Source: Spirodela intermedia (taxonomy: Eukaryota; Streptophyta; Magnoliopsida; Alismatales; Araceae). Taken from it: 64,000 nt of DNA. A model generated the notes under the pieces. The model searched no databases. It was not told where the DNA came from and saw only the letters and a list, made by a program, of their open reading frames with translations. The stretch spans positions 3,382,035-3,446,034 of the forward strand of contig LR746272.1 of NCBI GenBank assembly GCA_902729315.2. The letters run 5' to 3'. How positions within the stretch are numbered: the first letter of the stretch is position 1; every line of letters starts with the position of its first letter. The position numbers and the translations under genes were made by a program. Of the stretch, positions 23,201-36,200 are shown in pieces.

Positions 23201-26200
23201 ATTTGCTCTTGTGGTAGGCCATGCAAATGGGATGAGTGCTTCTCGAGAGATAGGAAAATCCCCTTAATCAGTAGGGTTGGGTAAACGGCTCTCTGGTTAG
23301 CATCATCTGAAAACTTTGGAAGGTTTTCTCTCATTTGGGCATCAGGAGATTGACGGTCAACTTCAAGAAAGGGGGGAAGTATGACTATAGCTTTAAGTCA
23401 CTCTCACTTTTTTCTCTCGAATTGGCCTAAAATGCATCTTAAACTTTTCTGATTTCGGTTAATCTCCCTAAAGTTTGGCGTCATCTATGTACTTCCAACT
23501 TGTACGGCTCCTCTTGTCCGTCACAAACATTATCCATTTCAAATGGTGAACTCCGCGCATTAATCGAAACTTGCTGCATCTTACATATCTCGGCTATTAT
23601 GTCCTCAAACCGCAGATATTATGTCGGGGACAAGAATGGATACGAGAAGTCGCGCTCCACGTCGAAAGTACATGTTTCGTGATCGACAACTATCTCCCGT
23701 AAAACACGATGAAGGAATTAATTACAGGAATGATTATTTGATTGAAGTCAGGCAGCGGGAAAATTAATGGCTATCGGAATCGAAGGAACATCACGGGAGT
23801 GCGGCGCCACACGTTCGGTTTCAGTCATATCGAGGTTTATTATCCTGGCTTGCAGGTGGGCTCGCCTCCTTAAGAGGGGGGAAGGTGACCTCACTGCCTG
23901 CGTAGTAGGTCTCGTCCGCAGTTGTTTGGAAGCGCGAGAGGACCCCAGCGAGTACATCTATTACAGGTAGCCGTCAAGTCACGTATGGACTTTCATGTAC
24001 GCCTTTAGCGTACGCAAGGAGGGGGAGAGGACTGAAGTCAGCGTAAATAGGCGCCTTGGATTCGCTTCCCAACGTACGAAGGATCTGAGCTGGGATTCAA
24101 GAGGTGTTATTCTTCCGGCCAAGTTCCGGACGGACTCATTGATGCCGCAGTCTGGAATCCAGTCCTCGCACCCGTTCAACGATGCCTCCTTGTTATTAAG
24201 GACAGCGTGAACTGCACTGACAGCGTTTCAATCAGCTGCCGCTACTGTTCTTATCTGGTTAACTCATAGTGAACGGCATCGACTTCTGCCACAACGAGAA
24301 GCTTCACGTCCCCAAGGTACCGCTCTCTCTCTCTCTCGCTATCTCACACACGATTTGAAGCCGAATGAGGCCGAGGTCCTCCCTGACGACCGAGGGTGGA
24401 TATTGTTCACGAGGGCAGATTGCGGGGCTTAGAGCATCGCACGAGTCAAAGATAGCTGCACCCTAAACGAAAGGAGAGGAGGGAATTGGTACGCAAGGAG
24501 AAGCTCTGAAAAGGCTACCGTGATGTGCTACTGGCGACTTAAAAGCCTTCTCGGAACGAAAGTGAAGGGAAAAACTCAGAATCCGGCTGAAGATGCCCGT
24601 AAATCTGGAGAGACCTTATTATCAACGGCCAGGTATACATTTCACTGAAGAGTTGTACGTGATAAAAAGCGGAATGACCCCCATGCACAGGGTCATAAGA
24701 TTGAACTAACTTCTAAATTACGGCTACATGCATGCGGGAGTTAATGTGCCTCACTTGGTTTACCATCAAGAAAGACAAGATTAAAGACCGATTCTTCATT
24801 CTGACACCAGCGAATGACCCTGCGCTCGCGTGTGCAGATCCTCTTCGTGACGGGACACCACACGAAGAAGGCACACGCACACGGGTCTGCTCAGTCTTGT
24901 CCGAAGAAGGCTATTGTCGCTCCGCCAGTTCGCGAATTCACATGCAGGCTGCTCCGTGATGGCAGCTAGTCCGTTTTACCAGAGACTCGTCGAAAGGGAA
25001 CTCTGACCCGTCTCCGGATGGGAGAGGCAGCAACGACGTGGCAGAGTCGGGTCGGGCGAAGGCCGTAGGGCCCCGCCGGTAAAAGCTAAAACGTCTCACG
25101 CATTTATCTGAATCTTGGAGGGCCCCTGACCTCTCGCCCCGCGGGCCCTTCCCTTCACGCATCCCTCTAGGGGAGAGACGGGGACAGGTTGCAGGTCTGG
25201 GGGTCTGGGCACGAGTACGTGTGCCTTATCTGCAAGTCGCAGTTCCGGTGGGGATCCCCCCCCGTTTCCCCTGCAGCCACAGCAGGCCGCGATGGACTGG
25301 GTGGAGAGAGTGAGAGAGAGAGACAGAGAGGTCTGGATACGGTACTTGAAGACCTGGTGGTTGGTTGGTTGATGACGCCTTTATCGAATTTCATGACATG
25401 GGTACCGTTCAGAGATGAACTCTGCGATGTTTTTCGAAGCAATTCACGTGTGAGAAGAAAATAGGAGATCAAGGGAAAGACTCGTATCCTGCGGAAAACC
25501 GCGTTTGAAGTTGGTATGGAACTAGAGTGTTCCCAGAATATTCGACGAGAGGCACATCAAGGGCGACTGTGCCAATCTGAAAATCGTCACATTATGCTCA
25601 CGGATTTATCAGAATCGTCACAACTCGAAAGGATAAAGAACGGAATAACGGTTCTCAAGACATTGGGCTCGGCTGAAAGACTTGATCGGGTCCATCAGAG
25701 GTAAAAGCCCAGACGATTCCTAGCCCACTCTTTCCAGCAACCCCCTCGATGGGACCCATCAGGATTTTGGGGACAGTTCCCGACGGCGGCTGGGCCTGGC
25801 ACTTTAGTGTTACATTGGGCCACATTTCTGTACTGGTCCGAGCACCCATGGATGTGAATAGGGGAAGGCTGACTTCCATGATTCTGCGACAGAGCCAGTC
25901 ATTTAAGACCTATGATGAGAGTTTGATTACTGAAGAAATATTCTGGATTTTGAAAACAATATTTGAGAGGCAGAAAAGAGATTTATCGTCATCTCTCCCG
26001 GATCAATCGATTGTTATTTAATTAGGGTGTGTTAGACGACGTATAATTATCTTCTGCGATTCCTATGAATAACAGTCATTTGAATCGTTGAACTTTCCCT
26101 AATCTCTCTAGTCACCAGAAATTCCTTCCCATTTTTATCTTCCTCTCTGACCACTCTCCAACTTCAAAGCCTTTCATCGTTGTAATCCCCAATTTCCGCG

Positions 26201-26430
26201 ACGGCAGTGCTGCAGTGAGAGTCGATTGTGATATGAAGACTGTGGCTTCGTCATCAGGTTTCATCCTTCATTGCCCACTATTTTTAAGCAATTCGTTGGT
26301 GATACCCAGCCTTTAATGGCTGCTCACGCAGACAACTTAGGCAATGATTGCTTACCTTGCTACTATGACGCATGAGGAAAACTCAGCAAATACTCGAAAT
26401 TCGCGACATACACGTGAAGGAAAATTTCCA
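20291..26430. other. Long spacer of mixed composition with no identified gene
   Basis: About 6 kb of largely non-repetitive sequence. GC is clearly higher than in the transposon-rich parts, notably at 20460-20660, 23760-24200 and 24820-25270. Open frames of 60-125 codons occur on both strands, the longest at 22916-23284 on plus. None begins convincingly, shows a domain, or links to its neighbours by splice sites I can defend. The 24325-24340 CT run is a small microsatellite. Promoter elements of the HD-Zip gene are expected in the first part. The DNA may be old transposon or pseudogene sequence. Confidence 0.4.
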
Positions 26431-27800
26431 CCTTAATTTTGAAAAAAAGTGGAAATATAGACAAACTATATAGCATGATATGGTTAAGACTTAGATAAAT
26501 GAGTGTTGTAGAATAGACATGCATCAAGCATAAAAATCCAAAATGTAGTCATTTTGGAAAAGCTGGAATATAGTCATTTTGATATCTCAATGTCCAAAAT
26601 GTCTTTCCTTTTAATTTACTTCTACATTTTGCTAAAATGCCTAAAATGTAGCCAAATTGTCTTGCCCAAAATAGCAGGTTAAATTTATTTCTAAACACAA
26701 ATTTTCTATTAACAAGTGTTTCCATTCACATAGAAGGTCAAATGTGTTGGCAGTACTATCTAAGGGAACTATTATTACTTTCTGCTTATTTAAAGAGGCA
26801 ATAAGAGATGTTTCTCATCATAGAAGAAATTTTGGTTCTCTCCTTGAGGATTTTGGGGAATTCGTTTCTCTATGCTCAAGGATTGTAAAGTAATGGTATT
26901 TCTCTCTTAACTTCCAACATATCTCAAGTCATCAAATTTGAGATATTAGAGTGCTCAAACCTAATTACTACTAACTTTAAATTTTTTGATATGTTGTCCC
27001 TAAAAGGAAGCCCCTTTTTGTTTAGTGTAACTGATGGAAGAAATATAAGATAGAGTAGCCAACTCATGGAGACATCCCAGAACATCTACCATTTATTGGA
27101 GGGATTTTAAAGCCCATTGTATGGAGTGCTCACATGAAAAACAATTGCATCAAACCAATATAGAAAAATAATTATCCATACAAATTATTAACTGACCCAT
27201 TGCAAGATTATATATGTTAGCATCCATGAGTATGAATAAGAAGAAAAAATATTTTCTAAATTATTTATTAATACCATAAATAAATGAAAAATAATAGACT
27301 TCCAAAAATACTAGCAAATCCATTAAAATTTAATGTTTCATTTGAAGCCTAAATAGCTTTTAATGATGAAAAAAAAAGCATAAAATGGTAAATTGGTAAT
27401 TTATAACCATAGGACCAAATAACCAAATGATCTAAATCATAGAAATTAAGAGAACCTTTTAAAACTAAGGAAATTTTACTCTAGGGTAAAATTATCATTT
27501 TATATTATAATATAAACTAAATATCAATGAGATGGTGCCAAACAGGTTGTAGATGCTCCAGCATGTTTTATGAAATTTATTACAGATTATAAACTAATTC
27601 TCCTTATAGGATTGTGCACCTTTTACATAGGTAAAAGAGTGGACATGTAGACACATGTTGACCCCAAGATGGGGTAGTTGTAATACCAAGAGGGGGCTGA
27701 ATTGTTTCTCTAGTGTATTTTACATTTTTAATTATTTAAAGTTTTTTTTTGTTATGTAGTTAGTAGGTCAACAAAAACTTTCTTACTTACCTTTTTTCAT
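26431..27800. other. AT-rich DNA, possible LTR remnant
   Basis: No gene. A TATTTAAAGAGG string near 26785, followed by TTCTCTCCTTGAGG and a CTTCCAACA end near 26920, is laid out like the promoter and 3' part of a plant copia LTR. No partner copy was found. A GTAATACCAAGAGGGGGCTGA string near 27680 resembles a motif common in plant LTR elements. Confidence 0.3.
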
Positions 27801-27995
27801 CTAGAGTAAACAACTTAGATGATTCAATAGATCAATGTATAATAATTCTAAGGATTGGCTAGTTTTGACGATATCTTTTAATTTTTGAGTTTTAATCATT
27901 TTTCTTACTTTAGTACAAGTATTACAAACAAAGTTTTCATCTAAATTTAAATTACACATTTCTCTTACTAAATGTTTATTTCTATAACTGCTCAA
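27801..27995 (-). mobile_element. Copia pre-integrase/integrase fragment
   Basis: An open 64-codon segment on minus matches the stretch joining the pre-integrase and integrase domains of copia polyproteins. It shows NLDENFVCNTC, KVRKMIKTQKLKDIV, then SQSLELLYIDLLNH (family form: ...LELLHMDLFGP). The residues usual between C and K (CQLGK) are altered. It is opposite in orientation to the element at 29.3-31.7 kb, so it belongs to a separate insertion. Confidence 0.65.
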
Positions 27996-29299
27996 TTATT
28001 TTATTACTCACATATTCTAACCATCTAACACTTATGTGTGATCCTCCTACTATTTGTGTGACATTCTACACAAATCTATCCTACATATGTGTGTCAATGC
28101 ATGCAACAACTCTAAGGTTCATGAGGCACCTTCCTTCAACTTTCTCTCACCTACTTAAGTCACACTCACTCATGTATGAGCCTACTATGCTCACTATTGT
28201 GCACATTTGCAGTTGTGACATCCCATGCCTAATGTTGAGATTTACACTTATGGCTTCATGTCAGTGGTGAGGTTATACACCTATAACCTTGTTCCTCCGT
28301 GCAAAGGGATGTCACAATCAAAATAAGTTGATAATTTACTCCTTATAATAGTCTTGTCTTGATAACTTCAAGAGCCATACATGTTTTCATGCATAACATA
28401 TCAAAGAATATGTTGATAAAGTTTATGATTGCAGAAATAAGTATTTTGATGATCTTATTGGTTTTTACTAAAGAAAGCCTTGAATTTAGTAAAGTAAAGA
28501 TCAAGGGTAAACTGATAATTCACATTATAAGCTAAATTGAATATTTATCTGACCCTAAATTACTTTTGATGATTTTATATATTATGAGATGATTTACTTA
28601 ATTTTTTTTATTTATTATTTAACAATAATATTATGTATACATTTTCTTTATGTCTCATTTTATTGATTTTTAAAATTTGTAAGAAGATGTAAAGATTGGT
28701 CACATCATCTATGTCTAAGGAAAGCCTTTGAGGTTATAGATATTGTATAATAATTCTCTTAAATTCAAAATTATAGCAATCACTACTACGAAGTTATAAT
28801 TCTATATTTCCTACTTTAAACTTAATATTTACTTAAATTAGTGAGATTTTGTGTGATTTTAAGTTTAAAAATATTTTTCATTTATTTATAATATTTTTAG
28901 TTTTTACATATCTTAATTTGATCAATTAAATTTTATGTAATCATTTACGAAATAATCGTTAGGTGGAACTTTGTTTCTACTCGAATCACATTTGTCAAAG
29001 TGTTAATGTCATCTTGACATCTACACCTGAATTTATTTTTTAAATAATTCTTAAAATATATTTATATCTTAGAGTCATCATTTTTAATTTTAATTTATAA
29101 AGTTGTACACCATCTTTGATCTTGATATTTCTTATTTTTTGACAAGATGTCTAGGAGGACAATTGTACATGATAGACAATGGAGTGACCTCTATTATCTA
29201 GAACATCTAAGTTAGCTAAACATAAAAATAGATTAAAACAACATTCTCAAAGACTTCAAGATTGGGACATCTATCTTTTTTTATTTTGAAAAACTTATT
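27996..29299. other. AT-rich DNA without an identified gene
   Basis: Mostly AT-rich and featureless. A small inverted repeat (AGGTTATA...TATAACCT) lies at about 28270-28289. The segment 28030-28320 is less AT-rich but encodes nothing I recognise. Confidence 0.4.
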
Positions 29300-31735
29300 T
29301 CCACCTTTTTTTTACAACTTGAATGTATCTTAATTTAAGTGTGAAGTATGTGAATTGGCAAAACATAAGAGAATTCCTTTTCTAGAAAATAAGATAAAAT
29401 GTTTAGTACCTTTCTTTAGTGTTCATAATGATGTGTGAGGACCTACACTCACACTTAGCACTAGTGGAGCTAAGTGATTTATCCCTTTTATTGATGAATC
29501 TAAAAGAATGACATGGATTTATTTACTTAAAAATAAATCTGATGTTAGTATGGCAATCATACAATTATGTTCTCTAGTAAAAACTCAGTTTGAGATAACA
29601 ATTATGAGATTTTGATTAAATAATGCTAAAGATTATTTCAATCAAACCTTAACTTCTTATTTTCAAAAGGAAGGTATATTACATGAGTCATGTGTTTATA
29701 CACCCCAACAAAATATGGTGGCTAAACGAAAAAAATGGTCATCTATTAATGATGACTAAAACCCTCTTTAGTCAAAACATTCTACCAAAATATTTTTGTG
29801 GTGAGGGAGTTCTTATGGCTTCCCACCTTATAAATCAATTACCAACTAAATCATTAAATATTAAAAGTCTAGTTGACATATTATCTTTCATACCAAGAAC
29901 CTCATATAATCCTATTAAAAATGAACCTCATACCAAGAATATTTACGTATACAGATTTTGTTCATATCCATAAACAACATGGAGACAAGTTAGATCCTAG
30001 AGCTCTAAAATATAGTTTTATAGGATACTCCTAGATACAAAAAGGATACTTTTTCTATGATCCTCTGCAAAAAAATTTGAAAGGATGCTACCTTTCAATG
30101 AGAACAAAGTGTACTATAACAAATCAAATCATCATGAGAAGGTTCAAACTTTAAATATCTAGAATTAAAGTTTTTACTTCCTACCTCGGATTTATTATCA
30201 AATCCCACCACTCTTCCCATTGAATCACTTATTCTTAAACCTATTGATGAAGATCTACCTACCTACATCCAACACCAATATTGTACTCAAAAACTGTTAT
30301 ATCCTATGGAATTTTTTCATCCTATGGCAGATTATCACCTTCATATAAGACCTTTATATCTAACTTAAATTATGTCTCAGTCCCTAAGACTATCTTTGAG
30401 GCTTTAACTCATGAGAAGTGGAGATAAGCTATAAATGAGGAGATGGAGGCTTTGGAAAAAAAATATACTTGAAAACTTGTGGATCTACTAATAGGGAAGA
30501 AAGTTGGTTCCAAATGGATTTATACAATTATTGTTTAGATGGATCCATAGAAAGGTAAAAAGCCTAGTTAATTGTTAAAGGATACACACAAACTTATAGA
30601 CTTGATTACTTTGAAACTTTTGTACAAATATTAAAAATAATACGATCAAGATACTTTTGTCATTGACAATAACCTTTTATTAGGATCTTCAACAATTTGA
30701 TGTTAAAAATGTATTTTTACATGGAGAGTTAAAAGAAAAAATCTATATGAAGGTACCACATGGATATGAGAAGAACTAAGATGCTAATATGGTGTGAAAA
30801 TTGAAAAATATATTTTATGGACTGAAAAAATCTTCTTAACCTTGGTTTGGTAGATTTATGAAGGTTATACACAAGATGAGATATAAACAAAGTCAAGGTG
30901 ACCATATTTTGTTTATCAAACATTCATCTTCAAGGAGAGTCACAATTCTAATAGTATATGCTGATGATATAATAGTGACTAAAATGATGACACATAAAAG
31001 AAACTTCTCAATAAATGTTTATCTCAATAATTTGAAATGAAAACCCTAAGAAGATTAAAATATTTCATTAGTATCAAAATTGTTTACTCTAAGAATTCTA
31101 TCTTCCTATCTCAAAAAAAAATATGTGATAGATTTGATGTAGGTAATTGGTAAAGTGACTTGCAAACTAGTTAACTCTCTAATTGAACTTAATCTCAAGC
31201 TAAGTGCAACTGAAGAAGACATTGCTGTGGATAAGAGATGTATCAATGATTGGTAGGTAAATTGATCCACTCATCACATTGACTAGACATAGTTTATGCA
31301 GTCAATGTAATTAACTAGTTCATGCACAATCAAAAGCAAATGTATTTGTAGGCAACATATTTTACATCACTATCTAAAGGGAGCACCAATGAAAGGAATT
31401 TTATTCAAGAAACATAATCATCTAACACTTTAAGTATACACAAATATAGATTATATTAAATCTGTTATAGATCGGCAATTAACATTTAGATGTTGTACAT
31501 TCCTTACAAGGAATATTATTACTTAAAGTAAGAAACAAAATATTGTAGCTAGATCAAGTGCAGAAATTAATTTTCGTGCTATGGCACAAAGTATTTGTGA
31601 GATCTTATAAGTCAATATCATCTTGAAGGATTCAAAGATTAAGATAGATGATCTGATGAAACTTTATTATGATAATAAGTTGGCTATCCCTTATAGAGAA
31701 AAAACATGATTGGTATTTACATCCGCTAGTGAGAC
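29300..31735 (+). mobile_element. Decayed Ty1/copia element (integrase, reverse transcriptase, RNase H)
   Basis: Broken frames on plus follow copia order. Integrase spans about 29345-29900 (LAKHKRIPFLENK, FIDESKRMTWIYLL, YTPQQNMVAKR, YFCGEGVLMASHLINQLP). Reverse transcriptase spans about 30400-31200 ([30 protein letters not shown]-like, YADDIIVT). RNase H spans about 31330-31690 (VIDRQLTFRCCTF, SKKQNIVARSSAEI, YYDNKLAIP). The YxDD box is intact, but in-frame stops occur throughout. The right end is cut at about 31.73 kb against an oppositely oriented element. Confidence 0.88.
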
Positions 31736-32108
31736 TAAGTGTCAGTAGTGGTGCAGGCCTCTGATCTCCTCCAACCTTCTCTTATCTGTCCTCTCTTGCA
31801 GGGATGACAAAAGCCACGCGAAAGATATGAGATACAACGAATAAAAAAAATAAAAAGATTAAAAACTGTAAGGAGAAAAATAGAGATTCTAACATTCTCC
31901 CTAAGGTTGGTGAATGTATGTTGTCCATTCATAGCTTAGAGACAAGATAATAAAAGATGTTGTTTAATCCTTTTGCGAATATATCTACAATCTGATCAGT
32001 TGTAGCCATATAAATAGTATAGATCTGCCCACTATCTCATTTCTATTTTATGAAGTGATGATCAATCTCTATGTGCTTAGTTATGTTATGTTGAATAGGA
32101 TTATGAGT
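31736..32108 (-). mobile_element. 3' end of a second copia element with LTR start, opposite orientation
   Basis: Reading minus, 32108-31900 encodes the last part of a copia polyprotein (THNPIQHNITKHIEIDHHF, YMATTDQIVDIFAKGL, MDNIHSPTLRE). It is followed at once by AGGGAGAA and TGTTAGAATC at 31894, the usual polypurine tract and LTR start. The LTR fragment runs down to about 31.74 kb. Three stops interrupt the coding part. It meets the plus-strand element tail to tail. Confidence 0.8.
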
Positions 32109-33255
32109 AATAAAAAATTGAAGGTTTTTCTTCTAATACAATTTGGACATTTAATAGTTGTTTTCTGATACATATATTCAGCATAAATGTGAACATGTCG
32201 TTCAGATGGGGTATTCCCTTCTTGCTCATACTTCTATTTCATCCAATGGCTCCCTTTGAAAGCCTTACCACCACACCGAATGTTATTAATTTAAATCCTC
32301 TTTCTGCCCTTCCTACAAGGTCACCCTTTACCTAATGTTTCCCACTGCATACATGTTTGCGCAGGTTTGGTGAACACGTGTGTGGGCCTTGCTAGGCATG
32401 TGTGGGCAGGTTTGGGGAAAGAGGACCCTTGCCCGGAACGTGATGCAGAAAGTTGAATGCGCGAACGGGTTGAACTGGTTTAATAGTCCGACCTACCACG
32501 CTTTGGCCCAATACACCAGGGAGACTGCATGGGCTATCTAAATGGGGTCTCACTCGGCAGCTCGGAGTCTGGTAAGAAAAGACTCCTCCTTTGCCGGCCT
32601 GACGAGACAGGGTGTCCGGACTTCATATGACAGAACCGGGGAGCACGAAGATGATGTGCTTACCTCGTTGAACTGATGTTTCGTGGGCCTCCTGAAAAAG
32701 GTCCCTTGAACACCTCGCCCGTTGGGACCGCAACCTTTGTCCGAAAGCTTCAGGAAAGATATCAAGGTTGAGGGTGGGACCCATATATTTAATGTGAGAG
32801 AGAGACAGAATATTTGGCCCCTGCCGTCGTAAGCCACTATCCCTAACTATGACCTGGTCCAGGACGAAGGCATGCCCAGTCAAAACGGGCAGATGTCCTC
32901 CTCTTGCAGACACGAGGTGTCTCTTTCTGTCCCCACCCTATGGAAGCTTCTTTGACTCGGTCTATCTCTCTCTCTCTCTCGCTCTAGGCCAGCCCAATAT
33001 TCGTACCGTCACACCAACGCCGTGATTACCACCTCCATCGGTTCCTTACGTAAAGTTACATAACCTCGACGACTGTGTTGACAACCGCTGGCGATCGTGC
33101 GCCTCAGCTCGCCGGGTTGGGGAAAATGCTGATGGCGACGATGAGGTGCGGAGGGAGAGAAGCAGAGTTGGTCAGCATATTTGACGGGGAAGAAACAGGA
33201 GAAGAGAAAGGGGCCTTGGAAGGTGGGAATTTGGGCAGAAGAAGAGACAGTGGGG
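32109..33255. other. MKP1 upstream region
   Basis: The left 300 bp is AT-rich flank of the copia fragment. From about 32340 the DNA becomes GC-rich and unique. It includes a CT run at about 32966-32981 and should hold the MKP1 promoter and 5' leader. No upstream gene is seen; frames here overlap in several phases and encode nothing recognisable. Confidence 0.5.
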
Positions 33256-36200
33256 ATGGAACCCTCCGGCGACTGCGACGCCACCGGTGGCGCTGGCACC
33301 CCGCGGAAGTCCCTCTGGCGCTCCGCCTCCTGGTCCACCAGGTCCCCTACCTCCGTCACCGACACTACCCGTGCCACGACTCTCTCGCGGGAGCCCGCCA
33401 CCACCACCACCAAGCTCCGCCCGTCTATCCACCTCCCGCCCCTCTCCGTCTCTCGCTACTCCCAAGCCTGGCCCCGCGCCGCCGCTGCCGACACCTCCAA
33501 TTCGTCTCCGGCGGCCTCCTCGCTCGTCGACGGCGACCTATCCCGGATCACCGACTACATCTATCTGGGAGGCGACGCCGCCGCGCGCGACCGCAATCTG
33601 CTGCGCCGCCACGGCATCACCCACGTACTCAACTGCGCCGGGTTCTCCTGCCGAGAGCGATTCACAGGGGATTTCCACTACAAGACGCTTTGGCTTCGCG
33701 ACCAGCCTGGCGAGGACATCTCCTCCCTTCTCTACGACGTCTTCGACTTCATCGAGGAGGCCCGCGCCGCCTTCCGCGGTCGCGGACGGACCCTTGTGCA
33801 CTGTTCTCGCGGGACCTCCCGCTCCGCCGCCCTCGTTGTGGCATACCTAATGTGGCGCCTTGCCCTCTCGTTCGACGACGCCCTCAACCTCGTTCGGGCC
33901 TCCCGCGTCGAGGCAGACCCCAACCCTGGATTCGCCGCGCAACTCCTCCAGCGCCAGCGTCTGCTCTTGGCCTCCCCCCCGCCCACACTGTGGCCAGACA
34001 TCGCGCGGCGGGTATACCGTATGGCGCCGCACTCGGCGTACGATCCGCTGCACTTGGTGCCTAAGACGGTGGATCGCCCGGGGCCGGCGGAGCTGGACTC
34101 GCGGGGGGCCTTCCTGGTGCACGCGTCGAAAGAGGGCAGTGGTGCAGTATACCTGTGGGTGGGGACGGAGTGCGAGCGCACCATGGTGGAGAGCGCGGCC
34201 GCGGCCGCGCAGCAGGTCCTGCGTTACGAGCGGGCGATGGGGCCGATCGTTGTCGTCGACGAGGGGGCCGAGCCAGCCGATTTCTGGGATGCCCTCGGCT
34301 GTGATCTATCTGCGGTGGCGAGAAAGAGGATGGAAGCGTACGATCTCGATTTCGAAATTCACAAGAGGGCTCTCAAGGGTGTGCCAACGGCGGCGGTGGC
34401 CCCGACGCCGTTGCCTGGGATCGGGCGGACGATCCCCGCCGTCGACCCTGAGAGCGGTGAAGACAGTGATGCCGCAGTCCCCTTCGGCTCTCCAAGCACC
34501 TTCTCCGGTGGCTCGGTCACGCCATCATCTTCGTCGGACACCTCTAACATCCACACCTCTCCTACATCATTCACTTCAGATTGGTACAATTCGTCTCCCG
34601 GCTCGGATCTCTCTTTTAGGGATGTGCAATCTCTTTCACCTCCTGCTCCACCGCTGCCGCTTCGTGTTCCCTCTCTCGTTGACGGCGGAGTTACTCCGTT
34701 AATGATGCGACCGCATGGAGGAGTGGGCGACAACATTGGGGATACCGTCATGGACTGGGCTTTCTCTCCTTACCGTGTCGGAAGGGAGGAGGACGACGCC
34801 GTAGCGATGAGCATTCACAAGGAAACAAAATCAGAGCTCCACCAGGCTGTCGAAGCGGAGGGGGCTACGCTCTACCATTGGCAACCACTTTCGGAGACTG
34901 TAAATATCGTGCATCCTGCGGTGCTCGACTCCGAATCAGTTTTTCTTCTGCTAATTCCTGCGAGGGGGATGGGCACCCATGGAGCTAAGAGAGTATATGT
35001 TTGGGTTGGAAGACGTTATTGCTTGACACGGAGCGGCAGCGGTGGTGCTGGGCGCAAGGGAGACGACGACCGGGATAACTTTGAGAGGATAGGTCATCAC
35101 TTCCTCAATCAGATGATGCTTCCTATGGATGTCTCTGTACAGGTACGCAACGAATGGTTTCACTTTCTCAGCAGATCCTTCTATAATCTGGATTAGAGTA
35201 GATACTGCTCCATGTCCAAAGTCTGGTCTCATAAATTTCCTTGAATTCTGTTGTTTGATGCTCATGACTTTCCCAAATCCTGGGTGGGGAGGCCGTGCTC
35301 ACCTTGAAGAATAAGTTGAATCTCATGCTTCCATAAACTCTCTTAGCCTCATGGGTACCCATCCCCCTCTCAGGTTGCGGGTTGATGCTGAACTGTGCTC
35401 AAGTGTAAGAACATTGCACTGTTTTCCCTGAGTCAAGGGAAAGATTGAATGTTGCTCGTAGCATTTCCAGGGGTTGTGAAAATCTTGTTAAGACTAGCAG
35501 GAGACTTCTTAGCTGTAAGAGAGGTGTTTATTCCAAGCTTTCCTGGTTAGCAGTGCATAACCAAGGAATCGAATCCACACCAGTTTCAGCTTTGATTTGT
35601 AACTCCACTTTAATTCAGAGAAACCGCCAAAAGCCTGTACTCTCCCACTGCATCAGAATATGTATTTTTGCACTCCAGCAAACTGGGCGCAGAATACGTT
35701 TTCAATGGCAAATTGTTGTTTCACCTCACAAGGAAGTTTCATCTTATTCAGTAGATACTCTCCATCTTATGACGCGTGATCTTTATAGACTGTACAACAA
35801 TCATGGACCAACTGGGCTGTCTGTTGAAGCCGTTTCAGGGCTTTTTTTCCTTCTGAAGTCTCCTTGTATGAGGCACCACTTGGTTATGTCGGGTCTCCCC
35901 ATGCCCTCTCAATTGAAGCCGGAGTCAATGGCCATGTCTTCTGATGCATGGTCACACTCTTCTCTATGGTAAGAGATCTGTCTCTTGATGACAGAATGAG
36001 AATTGGATTTCTTTGCTGACCTGCTATGTCTCCTGTGAGGACCCTGACCCGTCCCTGAGTTATGTTTATCCCTTTATTAAGGGTTCAGGCCTGAACTCAT
36101 AACAGGTGCCTAGTCATAGAAGGGTTTATTTTTCTCCTACTTTTGACCGCATAATCTTAGTCTTGAGCTGCGTCAAGTAGTGTTCATTTAGCCTGTAGGG

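Noticed and set aside
33287-34702. Long alternative frames over MKP1 exon 1
   Set aside because: High GC keeps several phases open; only the frame with the phosphatase motif and gelsolin-like strands is coding.
35445-35972. 175-codon open frame inside the MKP1 intron
   Set aside because: Begins with TTG rather than ATG, shows no domain and lies wholly within a well-supported intron.
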